From Bin5 sp022821545 (GTDB lineage: Bacteria > Chloroflexota > Anaerolineae > Caldilineales > Caldilineaceae): 64,000 bases of DNA. Within the stretch, counting starts at the first letter, position 1. Each line of letters opens with the position of its first letter. Where the stretch lies: NCBI GenBank assembly GCA_963664085.2, contig CAXXLO010000002.1, positions 3,658,001 through 3,722,000 of the forward strand, in the 5' to 3' direction. A program made the position numbers and the translations under genes. Positions 16,581 through 25,951 of the stretch are shown piece after piece. Below the pieces are notes generated by a model, which made no database searches, was not told the DNA's origin, and saw only the letters and a list, made by a program, of their open reading frames with translations.

Positions 16581-19039
16581 TGGCCATCCTTTGAAGAGTG
16601 ATTCTGGCCCGGCGCTAGGTCAAAGACGAATGTATGTAAGTTCTGGAATGGGCCACTTCGGGTTGGATCTAAATACAGCTCCGCATCGTGGTATTCAGCA
16701 ATTTCACGTGCGATGAATAACCCCAGTCCGCTTCCTGCGCCTGGCGGTTTTGTCGAGTGGAATGCCTGGAAGACTTGCTCTTGGCGAGCAGGTTCGATAC
16801 CTGGACCGTTGTCGGAGAGGCGTACTTGCTTCTCGACGGCGTCGACCTCGACAGTGATTTCTGGCCTAAAGGTAGGGGTCAGCCTGCGTTCCTGGGCCAA
16901 CCAGTAGACCGAGTTGCTAATAAGATTCTCGAGCACTTGTACTATCATTCCTTTGACAACGCGAACTGTAAAACGGGCGCCTTGGTCAGGCACAGTGCGA
17001 AATTGGAGATGAATTGAGTGACGATCGAATTGAGCCCGATGCGTATCCAAGACATCTTGAACCCAGGTGACCATGTCGAAAGATTCTTTGTCTTGGCGAC
17101 CGCGAGTGCTGAGTGGATCAAGCGTGCGAAGACGTTTTTGCAGTGATCGCAATTGAGCCTCCAGCGTGGAAAAGACGGTCGCAATCTGGTCCGACACCGG
17201 AACTCGCCGTGCATCCGATAAGGTGTTGAGAGTGTAGGTAGTTGCCCGATTCAGTTCGTGGGCCAATATCTCCACCATTAGTCCGATTCCGGCTAGATGC
17301 ACGAGCTGGCTACGGCCAGTTTCATAGTCCTCTGCGCGTTGAAGGACTTCCGCCATTGTCGTTCGCAAAACCTGGCGGTTTTCTTGGATCAATGCCTTGA
17401 TGTGAAATTCCTGCTCCACCTCAGGATACGCATCAAGTAATCTCGCCAGGACGTGGTCCAATTTTGCGTCATGGTCCTTTGTTCGTACCTCTAAATCGTA
17501 TAGATCAATCTCTTCTTTCGCTTGTTTTTCTCTATCAACATCATCGAGAAAGCCGAGCAACTCTGTTTCTAAGACCCATTTCAAGAAGCCAACTAACACG
17601 CGTTTCTCGACAGAATCACGAAGGCCTTCGCGATTGGTCTGGTCTATCAAATGCGAGTTGCTGACAGAAGAGATTTCGACTTTACCGATAATCTGAGCAC
17701 GATTAACCTTATGAGATCGATATGCAAGAGCGCGTCGGTCCAAATCTAGCCAATCGTCTTCTAGATTTCCATAGGGGCTCACACGGAAGCCGTCGCGAAA
17801 TACCATAACTCCCCCTGCCCATCGGCTCAGGAGGTCCCTGACAGCCTTTCGGTTACCAATTCCCTCGATTGCGCTAAGGCGCTGCCGGTTATACCAATAG
17901 AGAGTTAAGGAAAAAGGGCCTAACCTGCGTAGTGTATCTGCTGTAATATCCTCTTGGGGAAGCTTGCCCCCTACTACACTTACAGCATGTGTGCCTTCCA
18001 ATACGAAGGTCTTTTCCCGTTCATCGCTGGCTTTGCGACGATTGCCAACATACCAGATGTGTCCGCTAAGGCGCGGCTCTGGATCTGTTGTATAGGTCGC
18101 ATTGATAGTGGCATGTGCATGTTCGAACAGGATGTGGTTAAAGCGAGGGATATCGACCTGTTGCCCGTTGAAATATACTCTAGCCGGAAACCGCAATCCT
18201 TTCGTGAACGGGTCTGTCAGTCTACTGAACTCCTTTTGGCAGATTTCGAGCACTCTTGGCAGGGACCATATTCCCGAAAGTTCTGAAATAAGAATGGTTG
18301 TTCCTGCCTGATGTGCGTCGCTCTTGCGAGCGCCGACCACAGGTTGAACAGGGATATCTTCGATCAGGGCATCCAGATTCTCCGAAAAGCGGGACCAATT
18401 GACATTGAGTATGTTCCAGTGAGTTTCTCCTGCCCGGCTGGTTTCGATATGGAGGACGTTCCCCAGTCGCATGGCTGACAGTCGACCGACCCCCTTTTCA
18501 CCGAGAACTGGTCGGGTGCCGTGTGGGATTGTCCCTCCGCCATCTCGCGACTTTGTAATCCACTGCTCCTTTTCTTTGAGGCGCGCAGGCGTTCCAATGG
18601 TAAGAAAAGTGTCTGTGAGTTCTTCCAGTGACATGCCCGAACCTGTGTCGGAGATCGTGATGTAATTCATATCCGAATAGACACTCTCAAAGGCAACACA
18701 CAACTGTTTCCAGGTTTTGGCGTCTCGTAATCGTTGAACCGCCTCTGACGATGTAGGAGCTGCCGCATCGATTCCGTGACACGCCATCTCACGAACCGAC
18801 TCGAATGAGGCATCGTGAGATGGCGTGTCGCCTTTTGGCTGCCCATTACTGTGATTGATTAACTGATTCTTTAGTTGTCTATAAGTTGGGTGTGGTAGTG
18901 CGATCACGATTTCAAGGCGCACGGTTCGGGAGCCGGCGTCAAGCCCATTCTTGATGAGTTCATAGAACGCGACACCGTCAGAGCTGATGAGTTCGGCACC
19001 TAAATGGAAAAGGGTTCTTGCAGCAACCCGAAAAGTCAT
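16577..19039 (-). CDS. Double-GHKL protein: MORC/Hsp90-like ATPase fused to a histidine-kinase core
   Basis: 820 aa with two GHKL ATPase domains. The first is MORC/MutL-like: N-box FYELIKNGLDAGS at residues 25-37, G1 box ITISDTGSGMS at about 127-137, then FLTIGTPARLKEK. The second is a histidine-kinase core: H-box ILAHELNRATTY with candidate phospho-histidine H594, N-box ENLISNSVYW near 705, G1 DNGPGIE near 740 and G2 GSGLGLFIAREIA near 770. Between them lie ~200 residues including a probable coiled coil (around 510-570). I chose ATG 19039 because it overlaps the upstream stop by four bases (ATGA) with GGGGAG before it. It is coupled on both sides. Bacterial MORC-like ATPases occur in restriction clusters, but fusion to a kinase core with a receiver partner is unusual. 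Confidence 0.85.
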   Translation of the reverse strand: MTFRVAARTLFHLGAELISSDGVAFYELIKNGLDAGSRTVRLEIVIALPHPTYRQLKNQLINHSNGQPKGDTPSHDASFESVREMACHGIDAAAPTSSEAVQRLRDAKTWKQLCVAFESVYSDMNYITISDTGSGMSLEELTDTFLTIGTPARLKEKEQWITKSRDGGGTIPHGTRPVLGEKGVGRLSAMRLGNVLHIETSRAGETHWNILNVNWSRFSENLDALIEDIPVQPVVGARKSDAHQAGTTILISELSGIWSLPRVLEICQKEFSRLTDPFTKGLRFPARVYFNGQQVDIPRFNHILFEHAHATINATYTTDPEPRLSGHIWYVGNRRKASDEREKTFVLEGTHAVSVVGGKLPQEDITADTLRRLGPFSLTLYWYNRQRLSAIEGIGNRKAVRDLLSRWAGGVMVFRDGFRVSPYGNLEDDWLDLDRRALAYRSHKVNRAQIIGKVEISSVSNSHLIDQTNREGLRDSVEKRVLVGFLKWVLETELLGFLDDVDREKQAKEEIDLYDLEVRTKDHDAKLDHVLARLLDAYPEVEQEFHIKALIQENRQVLRTTMAEVLQRAEDYETGRSQLVHLAGIGLMVEILAHELNRATTYTLNTLSDARRVPVSDQIATVFSTLEAQLRSLQKRLRTLDPLSTRGRQDKESFDMVTWVQDVLDTHRAQFDRHSIHLQFRTVPDQGARFTVRVVKGMIVQVLENLISNSVYWLAQERRLTPTFRPEITVEVDAVEKQVRLSDNGPGIEPARQEQVFQAFHSTKPPGAGSGLGLFIAREIAEYHDAELYLDPTRSGPFQNLHTFVFDLAPGQNHSSKDGQ

Positions 19040-22000
19040 GGTAGCTCCCCAGTAGAATCGTCGGGGGCGTGAGAACTCGCCGTAGGAGAGAGTCGGTCGA
19101 CTTGGTCCTCGTTTCCAAGTCTGTTCCACAACGCCTTTGAAATGACCGCCAGCTGAAGGTCATTGGCCGCCGCCAGAACCTCTTCGACTTTGGCGGCGAG
19201 TTCCTTCACAGCGGCTTCGTCCTCTTGGCGGACGCGGACAACCCTGGCCACTTCTGTGCCATCGCCATTGGTCAACCCCAGCCGGAAGGCACTGACATGT
19301 GGCTCACTTTTGTCTCCTTCAAAGACGGTGGCCTCGAACCGACAAAATCGTGCCGCCAGGAGGTCGATCTCGTTCATTGCCTTGGCTTCATCGGCGGCTG
19401 ACCACCGCGCTGGCGGCTTGGATACGACAAAACTGCCAACTCGTTCCGCCCACGAGTCATCCGACAGGGCCTCGTCGGCCAGGCAACGAGCAAACGCCTG
19501 CAGACGGGGCTCTTGCGCGACTGACGATACACGCGATGCACGCTGCGTAATTTGAGTACGGCTTGGCCAAAAGGTCCCGTCCTTCAAGCCGAGCGAGAAT
19601 TGATAGCGAATTCGTTCCAATAGTTGCGGATAAGTTGCGCGCAGGGTCGCAATTGCATCCTGAAGCACGGCCACAAACTGTTTCGCCTCTTTGGCCCGTG
19701 AGGGTCCGTCTTCCAGAAAAGGATTCAGTCCACATGCGACGGGTAGCGTTTCGAAAATGAGGGTAGCGGGCTCGCGAGCTGAAAAGAGGGTGTCACGAAC
19801 GCCTTTTGCCGGTTCAGGCAAGGTAGAAACACGCCGAGTGTAATCGGGTAGCTGTGCAGCGAACATGCTTAGCGGTCGGACAACGTCGAGCAACTCATAC
19901 TCTCGCTCGCTGCAGCGTTCACGTGCAAATTCAGCCGCCAAGCGGGAGAACAGTTCCGCGCGGATTCCCACGATGCGGCTTAGCTGCAAGTCAAAGGTCG
20001 CGGGCTGCTTGGTCAGCCGCAGGAATTCGGGGGAGCCAAACTGTGGCAGGAATGTTCCATTTTCATATACAGCGATCTCATGGGCGTGAGCCGCAGTCAT
20101 GATCGCCAAGAGAAGGGGCCCCACACCCTCTCGCACACCATACGGCCGTTTCCTTAATTCATCGAAAATCTCAATCACAGGAACACGGTGCCCATTGGCC
20201 TGTTCAAGAAGTGTGAGGACTTTCATCATCGCAGGGCGTAAACACAACGGATCGCCTTCAGCCGGAGGCTCTGTCAGCACGAATCGTCCTCCTCCCTCAC
20301 GATGCATGTTTCCTGCACGAAGCACAGACAAGTACATAGACTTCTCTGGAGGAGCCTTGCCGGCTTCCATACCGAGAACTGGTTGATCGGCTGCGGTGAA
20401 CAAGCGATCAATGAGGCGCAATCGCGCAGCCGATGCCGCGCTGCTCAAAGTACGGCGATTTAGAAGCTCATTGTGGATGATGGGCGCATCTCGGTACAGA
20501 TCGTCGCAGACGTCGGATAAAACAGAAGAGAAGCTGGTTCTAGAGGGCGAGGTTAGGCGTTTGCCTTTCCGCCACCACGCTATTTCACTGGAGATTTCAC
20601 CCCGGAAACCAAATAGAGCATCAAGAGTTCTATAAAGTGTTCTACGAGACGACTCGACTTGGCGAGCCACCTCAGCTGCGGCGTAGGAGTCTGAAACCAA
20701 TTCAGGTGTATTTTCGGTAACCCACTGCCATGAAATGGCATCCTGTACTTCTGCCGCGAATCCTTGAAGGGGAACGGGGATTACCACCACTAACTCAGGG
20801 CGGGAGGCAATTTCGTCAGTTTTGACTTCTTTCTTAGCGAATTGACGCTCTTCCCGGGAATCGCAAAGAGCTACTACCACTAAGCCGTCAGCGTCAGTCG
20901 GCGGGTCAACGGTGTCACGCAGATTTGTGGGGTCGGCATAACGGACCTCAAAGTGACGTAGCGTACCCTTTTTGATGTAGTGGCGACGCGCCACGACCGA
21001 TTTCTGATCCAAATAGGGGCCCAGGTGTTCCGACACCCGATCCACCGGCCCTATGGCGCGTTTTGCCGACTCAAACGCAGATTGCAGGTCTATGCTTGTG
21101 CCTGGCCACAAACAGTAGCCGCCTGCGGCACCCCTATCAAAAAGGACGCCACGGCCCTTCAGATTTGCCACAGCCTGACTCAGGGGCCCTATCTTTTCTT
21201 TGGTTGTAAGGGCAGCTTGCAAGGAATCATCGTCGGCCAACATGTCCTCTGCGTCAAGAAGATTGAGAATTGCCACAACCTTTAAGAGGCTCAACTCAAA
21301 AGGATCTGTGTCGGTCATTCGGTCAATCGTCTCACTGATCCTTAACCAGTGACTACGATAGCTTGCACCAGCTAATCGATGACCAAACACGCTTCGGACA
21401 TAGTCATAGAATTCACACAGTCGGTACCAAGCACCACCACTGGCAGGACGTTCTGCGAAAGATTGAAGTCCGAATGGCTCTGATGAGAGCAGGAAACTCA
21501 ACAGGGAACGCTCGTGCTGCCCGAATCTAGCGAAGAACCGTATCAGTACCGGTAGCAGCGTTGGGTGCATGGGATACAGGGCCAGAGGAGATTCTGGACT
21601 GTCGGAAGTTCCACTCCATCCTATGTCCGAACTCATGTCTTTGATATGTTGGGCAGCTTCTACGACATCTTCTGGAGCAAGCTTCTGGTCAACATTGAGG
21701 GCGCTCGCCACAAGTGATGATACGTGGGCCAGAGGTTGGTCGAAGGTGATCTCGTCGAAGCGGCCGCCAACTTTCTCCCACTCCATTCTTGTCGCCGAAG
21801 GCAAACTCTCTGAATATGCATGAAATCCTTGGTGAAGAAGGCCAACGACAACCAGTGGCTTATCGTCGCTCCGTACAGCGAGCTCCGCCAGTCGTTGCAG
21901 TACATATACGTCCTCTTTCTCGGGGTGCAGAGCAGCGTATTCGAGAAATTTGCCTAACTCATCCAGCACCAGCAATGCGCCCGAATAGCCATTCTCAGTT

Positions 22001-22602
22001 CCGTAGCCTACAAGGAGGTCCAGGAGGTCCAAGAGATGCGACCCATCTTGAGAAGACACGATTGAAGTGGCTTGTTCCTGCAGGTTTTTGACAGCCCGAG
22101 TTGCGCGCTGTCTGCCGTGAATCCGTTCAATGGTGCGGTTCACGGCCCGCGCAATTGCGGGAACGATCGGCTCACGGGCGCCAGTTACTAACACGGGTAC
22201 CATTCGGGCTGAATCAAGGACGTCAAGTTGTCCCTTTCGCTCTATAGTTTGACGGATATATTTGAGAGTTGACGCTGTCGGGTCGCGCAGAAGATGTGCA
22301 AGGACAAGCGCAAATGCGGATTTTCCCGTACCATAGTCTCCGGTAATTCGCCACGCCCGGCGGCCGGAGCCAGGTCGGAGCCCTTCAAGCAAGCGGCAAA
22401 ACTGCGCCACCATTGTGGGCGTAGCAACATAATTACTTAAAGATGTTGGATCACTAAAATCTCGTTCAAGATGTACCGAGCGCAAGTAGCGCTCCGGAAG
22501 ACGGAAAAGACTATCTATCCTGAGGCGAATACTGCCAAAGTCGTCAGTTCCTATACCCTCACGCTTCCGAAGCGTGGCGTGGGGAGGCTGTGACTCAAAC
22601 AT
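19036..22602 (-). CDS. Large P-loop ATPase, PglY/BrxC-like, in the SspC position of a phosphorothioation cluster
   Basis: 1188 aa from ATG 22602, chosen because GGAGGG sits nine bases upstream; an in-frame ATG at 22629 would overlap the DUF4007 gene further and lacks a ribosome site. Walker A is GDYGTGKS at residues 88-95 and Walker B is LLVLDELGKF near 210-219, an arrangement and size like PglY/BrxC ATPases of BREX and similar giant ATPases in defence clusters. The rest is helical and unrecognised. It starts eight bases inside the DUF4007 gene and overlaps the GHKL gene, so the three are coupled. In Ssp systems the ATPase SspC acts with the PAPS reductase in sulfur insertion; this protein holds that place, but equivalence to SspC is inferred from order, not from motifs. 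Confidence 0.75.
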   Translation of the reverse strand: MFESQPPHATLRKREGIGTDDFGSIRLRIDSLFRLPERYLRSVHLERDFSDPTSLSNYVATPTMVAQFCRLLEGLRPGSGRRAWRITGDYGTGKSAFALVLAHLLRDPTASTLKYIRQTIERKGQLDVLDSARMVPVLVTGAREPIVPAIARAVNRTIERIHGRQRATRAVKNLQEQATSIVSSQDGSHLLDLLDLLVGYGTENGYSGALLVLDELGKFLEYAALHPEKEDVYVLQRLAELAVRSDDKPLVVVGLLHQGFHAYSESLPSATRMEWEKVGGRFDEITFDQPLAHVSSLVASALNVDQKLAPEDVVEAAQHIKDMSSDIGWSGTSDSPESPLALYPMHPTLLPVLIRFFARFGQHERSLLSFLLSSEPFGLQSFAERPASGGAWYRLCEFYDYVRSVFGHRLAGASYRSHWLRISETIDRMTDTDPFELSLLKVVAILNLLDAEDMLADDDSLQAALTTKEKIGPLSQAVANLKGRGVLFDRGAAGGYCLWPGTSIDLQSAFESAKRAIGPVDRVSEHLGPYLDQKSVVARRHYIKKGTLRHFEVRYADPTNLRDTVDPPTDADGLVVVALCDSREERQFAKKEVKTDEIASRPELVVVIPVPLQGFAAEVQDAISWQWVTENTPELVSDSYAAAEVARQVESSRRTLYRTLDALFGFRGEISSEIAWWRKGKRLTSPSRTSFSSVLSDVCDDLYRDAPIIHNELLNRRTLSSAASAARLRLIDRLFTAADQPVLGMEAGKAPPEKSMYLSVLRAGNMHREGGGRFVLTEPPAEGDPLCLRPAMMKVLTLLEQANGHRVPVIEIFDELRKRPYGVREGVGPLLLAIMTAAHAHEIAVYENGTFLPQFGSPEFLRLTKQPATFDLQLSRIVGIRAELFSRLAAEFARERCSEREYELLDVVRPLSMFAAQLPDYTRRVSTLPEPAKGVRDTLFSAREPATLIFETLPVACGLNPFLEDGPSRAKEAKQFVAVLQDAIATLRATYPQLLERIRYQFSLGLKDGTFWPSRTQITQRASRVSSVAQEPRLQAFARCLADEALSDDSWAERVGSFVVSKPPARWSAADEAKAMNEIDLLAARFCRFEATVFEGDKSEPHVSAFRLGLTNGDGTEVARVVRVRQEDEAAVKELAAKVEEVLAAANDLQLAVISKALWNRLGNEDQVDRLSPTASSHAPDDSTGELP

Positions 22603-23524
22603 TACATTCGCCCTCCAAGTAGATAGCATCCAGAAAATCCAGATTCACATCATTGTTGCGAGAGACCAACCCCTGGACGGCTGACGGCTGGTAGTTATAG
22701 GGGCGGGATACATCGGGCTTTGTGTAGACGTCTAGGCGCGCACGTATATCGTCTTCCGGGAGCTTAAATGTCTGACCGATACTTCCCGTTGCGAAAGCAA
22801 CGTCGCGGTATGTAAGGGTGGCTTCTCCAGCGTGGCGCTTCTCCCAAAAATCGTTCAAACAATACTCAAAGAGGGCCGTGGTGATGTCGGGCTTGGTTTC
22901 GCGACGAAAGGCATAGACCGGTTCTCTTCGTCCGGAACCGTCGACACGACGCTCCCCTGATACTTGAAGAATCTCCAACTCGGCCAGAGGACAGTCTAGA
23001 GCTTCCTCAGAAGGCCGTGCGTTCCCTCCTCTGGGAACATAGGTGTGAAGAAAGACATCTAAGTGTTCACCCAAAGTGACTTCTGAGCGGGACTGGTTCA
23101 GACGTCGTGACTCTCGGTTGAATGCAGAAAGGGCTTCGCTGCGGGTCAACTCAGCATATGGCCACTTATGAAATAGATAATCCCATGCGAAAAGCGCGCC
23201 ATCCGGGCGTGACGTAACATTCCAATGTAGTAGCCAAAGCGTTCGGATATCTTCCAAAAAGGGATCATATCCTGAGTCGGAAAAAATTGCGTTTCCAAAG
23301 GGGGTCGGTTTAAGTGTCCTGTTACTGCCGGGCTCCGCTACTCCCATTGTCTCGACCCAGAAACGTATAGAGCGGACCATATTCTTGCCGACTCCCAGGC
23401 GTACCATCGCGCGTTCTTGATCCGAAAAGATGCTCGGGTCTTCGACAATTGCATTGTAGCCTTTCGGCAGCCATGCGTAGCGACAGGCAAAGCTTTCATG
23501 TCCCGAATACCTATAACTATCCAT
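22595..23524 (-). CDS. DUF4007 protein, SspB-like
   Basis: 309 aa. The opening YSGHESFACRYAWLPKGYNA and LGVGKNMVRSIRFWVETMGV (about residues 44-63) are the hallmark segments of DUF4007, found next to PAPS-reductase and desulfurase genes. From the literature I know SspB, the strand-nicking subunit of single-stranded DNA phosphorothioation, as a member of this family. The amino-terminal third looks like a winged helix that could read DNA. I see no classical nuclease motif, so nicking activity rests on the family assignment. It begins 80 bases after the desulfurase gene and its end overlaps the large ATPase by eight bases. Length fits the family. Confidence 0.85.
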   Translation of the reverse strand: MDSYRYSGHESFACRYAWLPKGYNAIVEDPSIFSDQERAMVRLGVGKNMVRSIRFWVETMGVAEPGSNRTLKPTPFGNAIFSDSGYDPFLEDIRTLWLLHWNVTSRPDGALFAWDYLFHKWPYAELTRSEALSAFNRESRRLNQSRSEVTLGEHLDVFLHTYVPRGGNARPSEEALDCPLAELEILQVSGERRVDGSGRREPVYAFRRETKPDITTALFEYCLNDFWEKRHAGEATLTYRDVAFATGSIGQTFKLPEDDIRARLDVYTKPDVSRPYNYQPSAVQGLVSRNNDVNLDFLDAIYLEGECNV

Positions 23525-23604
23525 CTTTCAAGACGATTCGAGGACCGAGGGATGATTTCCTGGGCAAGCGCCGAATTCGCCGATATAAACATTGTCATGC
23601 ATGG

Positions 23605-24774
23605 CTATCTTCCTAACACACTTTGGATAGAAAGTATTGCCTCAGAGATATACATTGCCGCTCGGTTTATCTCATCGTCGGTGGTGAACTTTCCTATCCC
23701 AATGCGAATGGCTCCATCTTGTAAGGATTCCGACAGTCCCATCGCTTGAAGCACATGCGAGGGAACTTGGGTCGCTGATGAACATGCTGAGCCTGTGGAC
23801 AGAGCGACAAGGTGGCGCAATCTGGCGATAATGGCGTCGTTCGGGACGCCAGGAACTGAGACATGAAGGTTGTTGACCAGACGATGCTGAAGATCACCAT
23901 TTACTACAAGCCCTTCTATGTCGGCAATCAGAAGCTCTTGCAGCCGATTGCGCTGTGCCGCCATACGTGGCTCATCATGCGACATTGCGCAGCGAAGCAA
24001 CTGACAAGCCTTTCCAAGGCCAACGATTCCTGGAACGTTAGGTGTGCCTTCCTTCACCCCCGGAACAACCCACTCCCCAGACCCGAAACGAAATTCTGCG
24101 GGCATAACTAATGCGCCTATTCCTTTCGGGCCGTAAATCTTGTGCGCGCTTAACGTGAGATAAGCTATTCCCCATTCATATGCCTTTAGGGGGATGTGCC
24201 CCACCGCTTGGGTCGCATCGACAAGGGTCTGAGCCCCAGCGGACTCCACAAATCTTACAACATCCGCGATGGGGTAGATTGTTCCCACCTCATTGTTTGC
24301 AGCCATCACACAGACAAGGTCGATGCCGCTTTGACAGATTTCTCTCAAAGCGCCCACATCCAGTCGAGCTTGTTTGTCGACTGGAATCAGCCGCACACTT
24401 ACTTCGCCTCGCTGCTCGTAAAACGCGACAGCATCTTGGACTGCCCGGTGTTCAACAGTCGACAACGCCACTCGAAGCTGCTTACGTCGTCTTGAAGCAA
24501 CCGCGTGCGATATAGCGAGCCAGATGCTTTCCGTTGAACCGCTAGTAAAGTGAACTCCTTCTGACTCAGCACCCACCAATTCCGCAACCTCACGTCTAGC
24601 ATGGGAGACTTGATCAGCCGCCACTTCACCGTAGACGTGCTCAACGCTATTCGCGTTCCCAAATGTAGTCGTCATAACATCCGAAATGACAGCGACCACG
24701 CGGGGGTCTACAGGTGTGGTGGCATGATGGTCCAGGTAAATTGGGGGAGGAGTGGGTAAACTCACGCTATGCAT
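23605..24774 (-). CDS. Cysteine desulfurase, SspA/DndA-like
   Basis: 389-aa PLP enzyme of the NifS/IscS family that takes sulfur from cysteine and passes it on as a persulfide. It begins with the usual IYLDHHATTPVD; the PLP lysine is K212 (LSAHKIYGPKG) and the persulfide cysteine is C331 in STGSACSSAT, in a long mobile loop as in group I desulfurases. GSTES near residue 79 binds the cofactor phosphate. No Fe-S scaffold genes are adjacent; instead a DUF4007 protein follows on the same strand, so sulfur is most likely destined for the PAPS-reductase-like protein and DNA. It is the first gene of the ten-gene cluster. I see no good ribosome site before ATG 24774, and the MITE end lies about 90 bases upstream. 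Confidence 0.9.
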   Translation of the reverse strand: MHSVSLPTPPPIYLDHHATTPVDPRVVAVISDVMTTTFGNANSVEHVYGEVAADQVSHARREVAELVGAESEGVHFTSGSTESIWLAISHAVASRRRKQLRVALSTVEHRAVQDAVAFYEQRGEVSVRLIPVDKQARLDVGALREICQSGIDLVCVMAANNEVGTIYPIADVVRFVESAGAQTLVDATQAVGHIPLKAYEWGIAYLTLSAHKIYGPKGIGALVMPAEFRFGSGEWVVPGVKEGTPNVPGIVGLGKACQLLRCAMSHDEPRMAAQRNRLQELLIADIEGLVVNGDLQHRLVNNLHVSVPGVPNDAIIARLRHLVALSTGSACSSATQVPSHVLQAMGLSESLQDGAIRIGIGKFTTDDEINRAAMYISEAILSIQSVLGR

Positions 24775-24866
24775 TGTTCAGCTTTGATTGGCTTTGTCAG
24801 GACAGGCAGTTTGTAAATGGCCCAAACTGGTAGACGGATCGTGGGCCGTAATAACTGGCATTCTTA

Positions 24867-25007
24867 GAAGCTGTTTGAAAAGTCATCAGGGTCGGCCACA
24901 AGGCTCAAAAACGACTTCCGAGAGGTGGCGATATCCTCTATCTGCACGTCACAATTCGCACCTCTGGTGCCGTTCCAGCCCTGACCTGACCCTTTTCAAA
25001 CAGGCTC
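24867..25007. mobile_element. MITE (141 bp) with the same ends as the IS5-family element at 56949
   Basis: Left end GAAGCTGTTTGAAAAG (24867-24882) and the reverse complement of the right end (24992-25007), GAGCCTGTTTGAAAAG, match at 14 of 16 bases. The element is flanked on both sides by TTA (24864-24866 and 25008-25010), the three-base TNA-type duplication of the IS5/IS427 group. The left 16 bases are identical to the left end of the full IS 32 kb away, and the right end also shares the next bases GGTCA with it. There is no open frame inside, so it would have to be moved in trans by such a transposase. It sits just upstream of the desulfurase gene and could affect its transcription. Confidence 0.8.
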
Positions 25008-25010
25008 TTA

Positions 25011-25951
25011 CGCGCCCTGTGAGGAAGAGAAGTGTAACGCCATACCGGAGGATTTTGGCCCCCCAATGTTATTCACCAGTGGAGCATATCTGAGGGTCTA
25101 GCCATTCGTCCATAGTAGCCCTCCCGAACATTCGGCTGGCTCTTGCCTTCAGGGAAGGGATTTCTTCCAGCTAGACCGACCGTTCAAAACAGGTCAGCAA
25201 TAGATGCGAGACTGTCTTCAGAGGGTCTGACAGTCATTTGCCAGCCTCTCGCAAGAGCAATTATTGCTGTAATGGACGGTACGCAGATACAGTGCTTGCA
25301 TCCTAATCGTTACCTTGATATTGGTCAAGATTGGTAAGCCGCCGCCTCACGGGAAACGCCTGCCATTTCCGGTGGACTCCAGAAGGATGTCCAGACTATG
25401 GGTAGGATCCTAACACTCGACGGATGTGCTGGATTTAGCGATTGTTTAGCGACCCAGGAGGTTGAGTGCCATACACAGAAAAGTGGCTTTGAAATTCTGG
25501 ACATGACCTTGGCGAATGGGGCGTTCATCCTTACTATGAACGATTCTGTCAGAATGAGATATCCGGCCCTGATTTCATACGCTCTGTTCATCTCATCTGC
25601 GATCTCTTCATATATCTCTGGGTCGCGTACCTTACTGCACTTCTGCCCTATCGCCTTTCTACCCTTCCAACCATTTTTTGTCCGTCTCTACAGCAAGTTT
25701 TCTTTCCACTCACTCTGAAGTATATCCTGATTTTCCCATGTCGTAGGCATCAGAGCCAGATTGGAGTATACTTCTCCAAGTAAATTTCACCGCAGACAAA
25801 TCCTGATGCATTCAACTCGATCTGATGTCCCGACAGCTTGCGTTTTAGTGTTGGGTTCAGAAGTTATCGCCTCCCCCAACGGACAACGCTTCTCAAGTCT
25901 AAAGCAATCAAAGTACGGCAAAGTTGTGTCCTCTTGACCTTCCGGGGAACC
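25011..25951. other. Long intergenic stretch between the desulfurase (divergent) and HNH nuclease genes
   Basis: About 940 bases without a convincing gene; open frames here are short and lack family resemblance. The divergent orientation means it should hold promoters for both the ten-gene cluster and the nuclease. The only structure I can point to is a short inverted repeat at 25761-25779, listed separately. The text is AT-richer than the metabolic flanks, like the island. Confidence 0.5.
25761..25779. promoter_or_regulatory. Inverted repeat TTGGAG-7-CTCCAA, possible operator
   Basis: Perfect six-base arms around TATACTT. The centre contains TATACT, close to a -10 hexamer, so a dimeric repressor bound here could cover a promoter for the HNH nuclease gene that begins about 170 bases downstream. 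No convincing -35 element is present. Six-base arms occur by chance often enough that this remains weak. Confidence 0.25.

Noticed and set aside
14457..19039. Detocs-type two-component defence system
   Set aside because: That system has three genes and a recognisable effector on the receiver protein. Here a MORC-like ATPase is fused to the kinase and no such effector is seen.
9543..24774. BREX type 4 identity for the minus-strand cluster
   Set aside because: A BrxC/PglY-like ATPase and a PAPS reductase are present, but I see no PglZ phosphatase, no BrxL protease and no PglX methyltransferase; desulfurase plus DUF4007 fit Ssp better.
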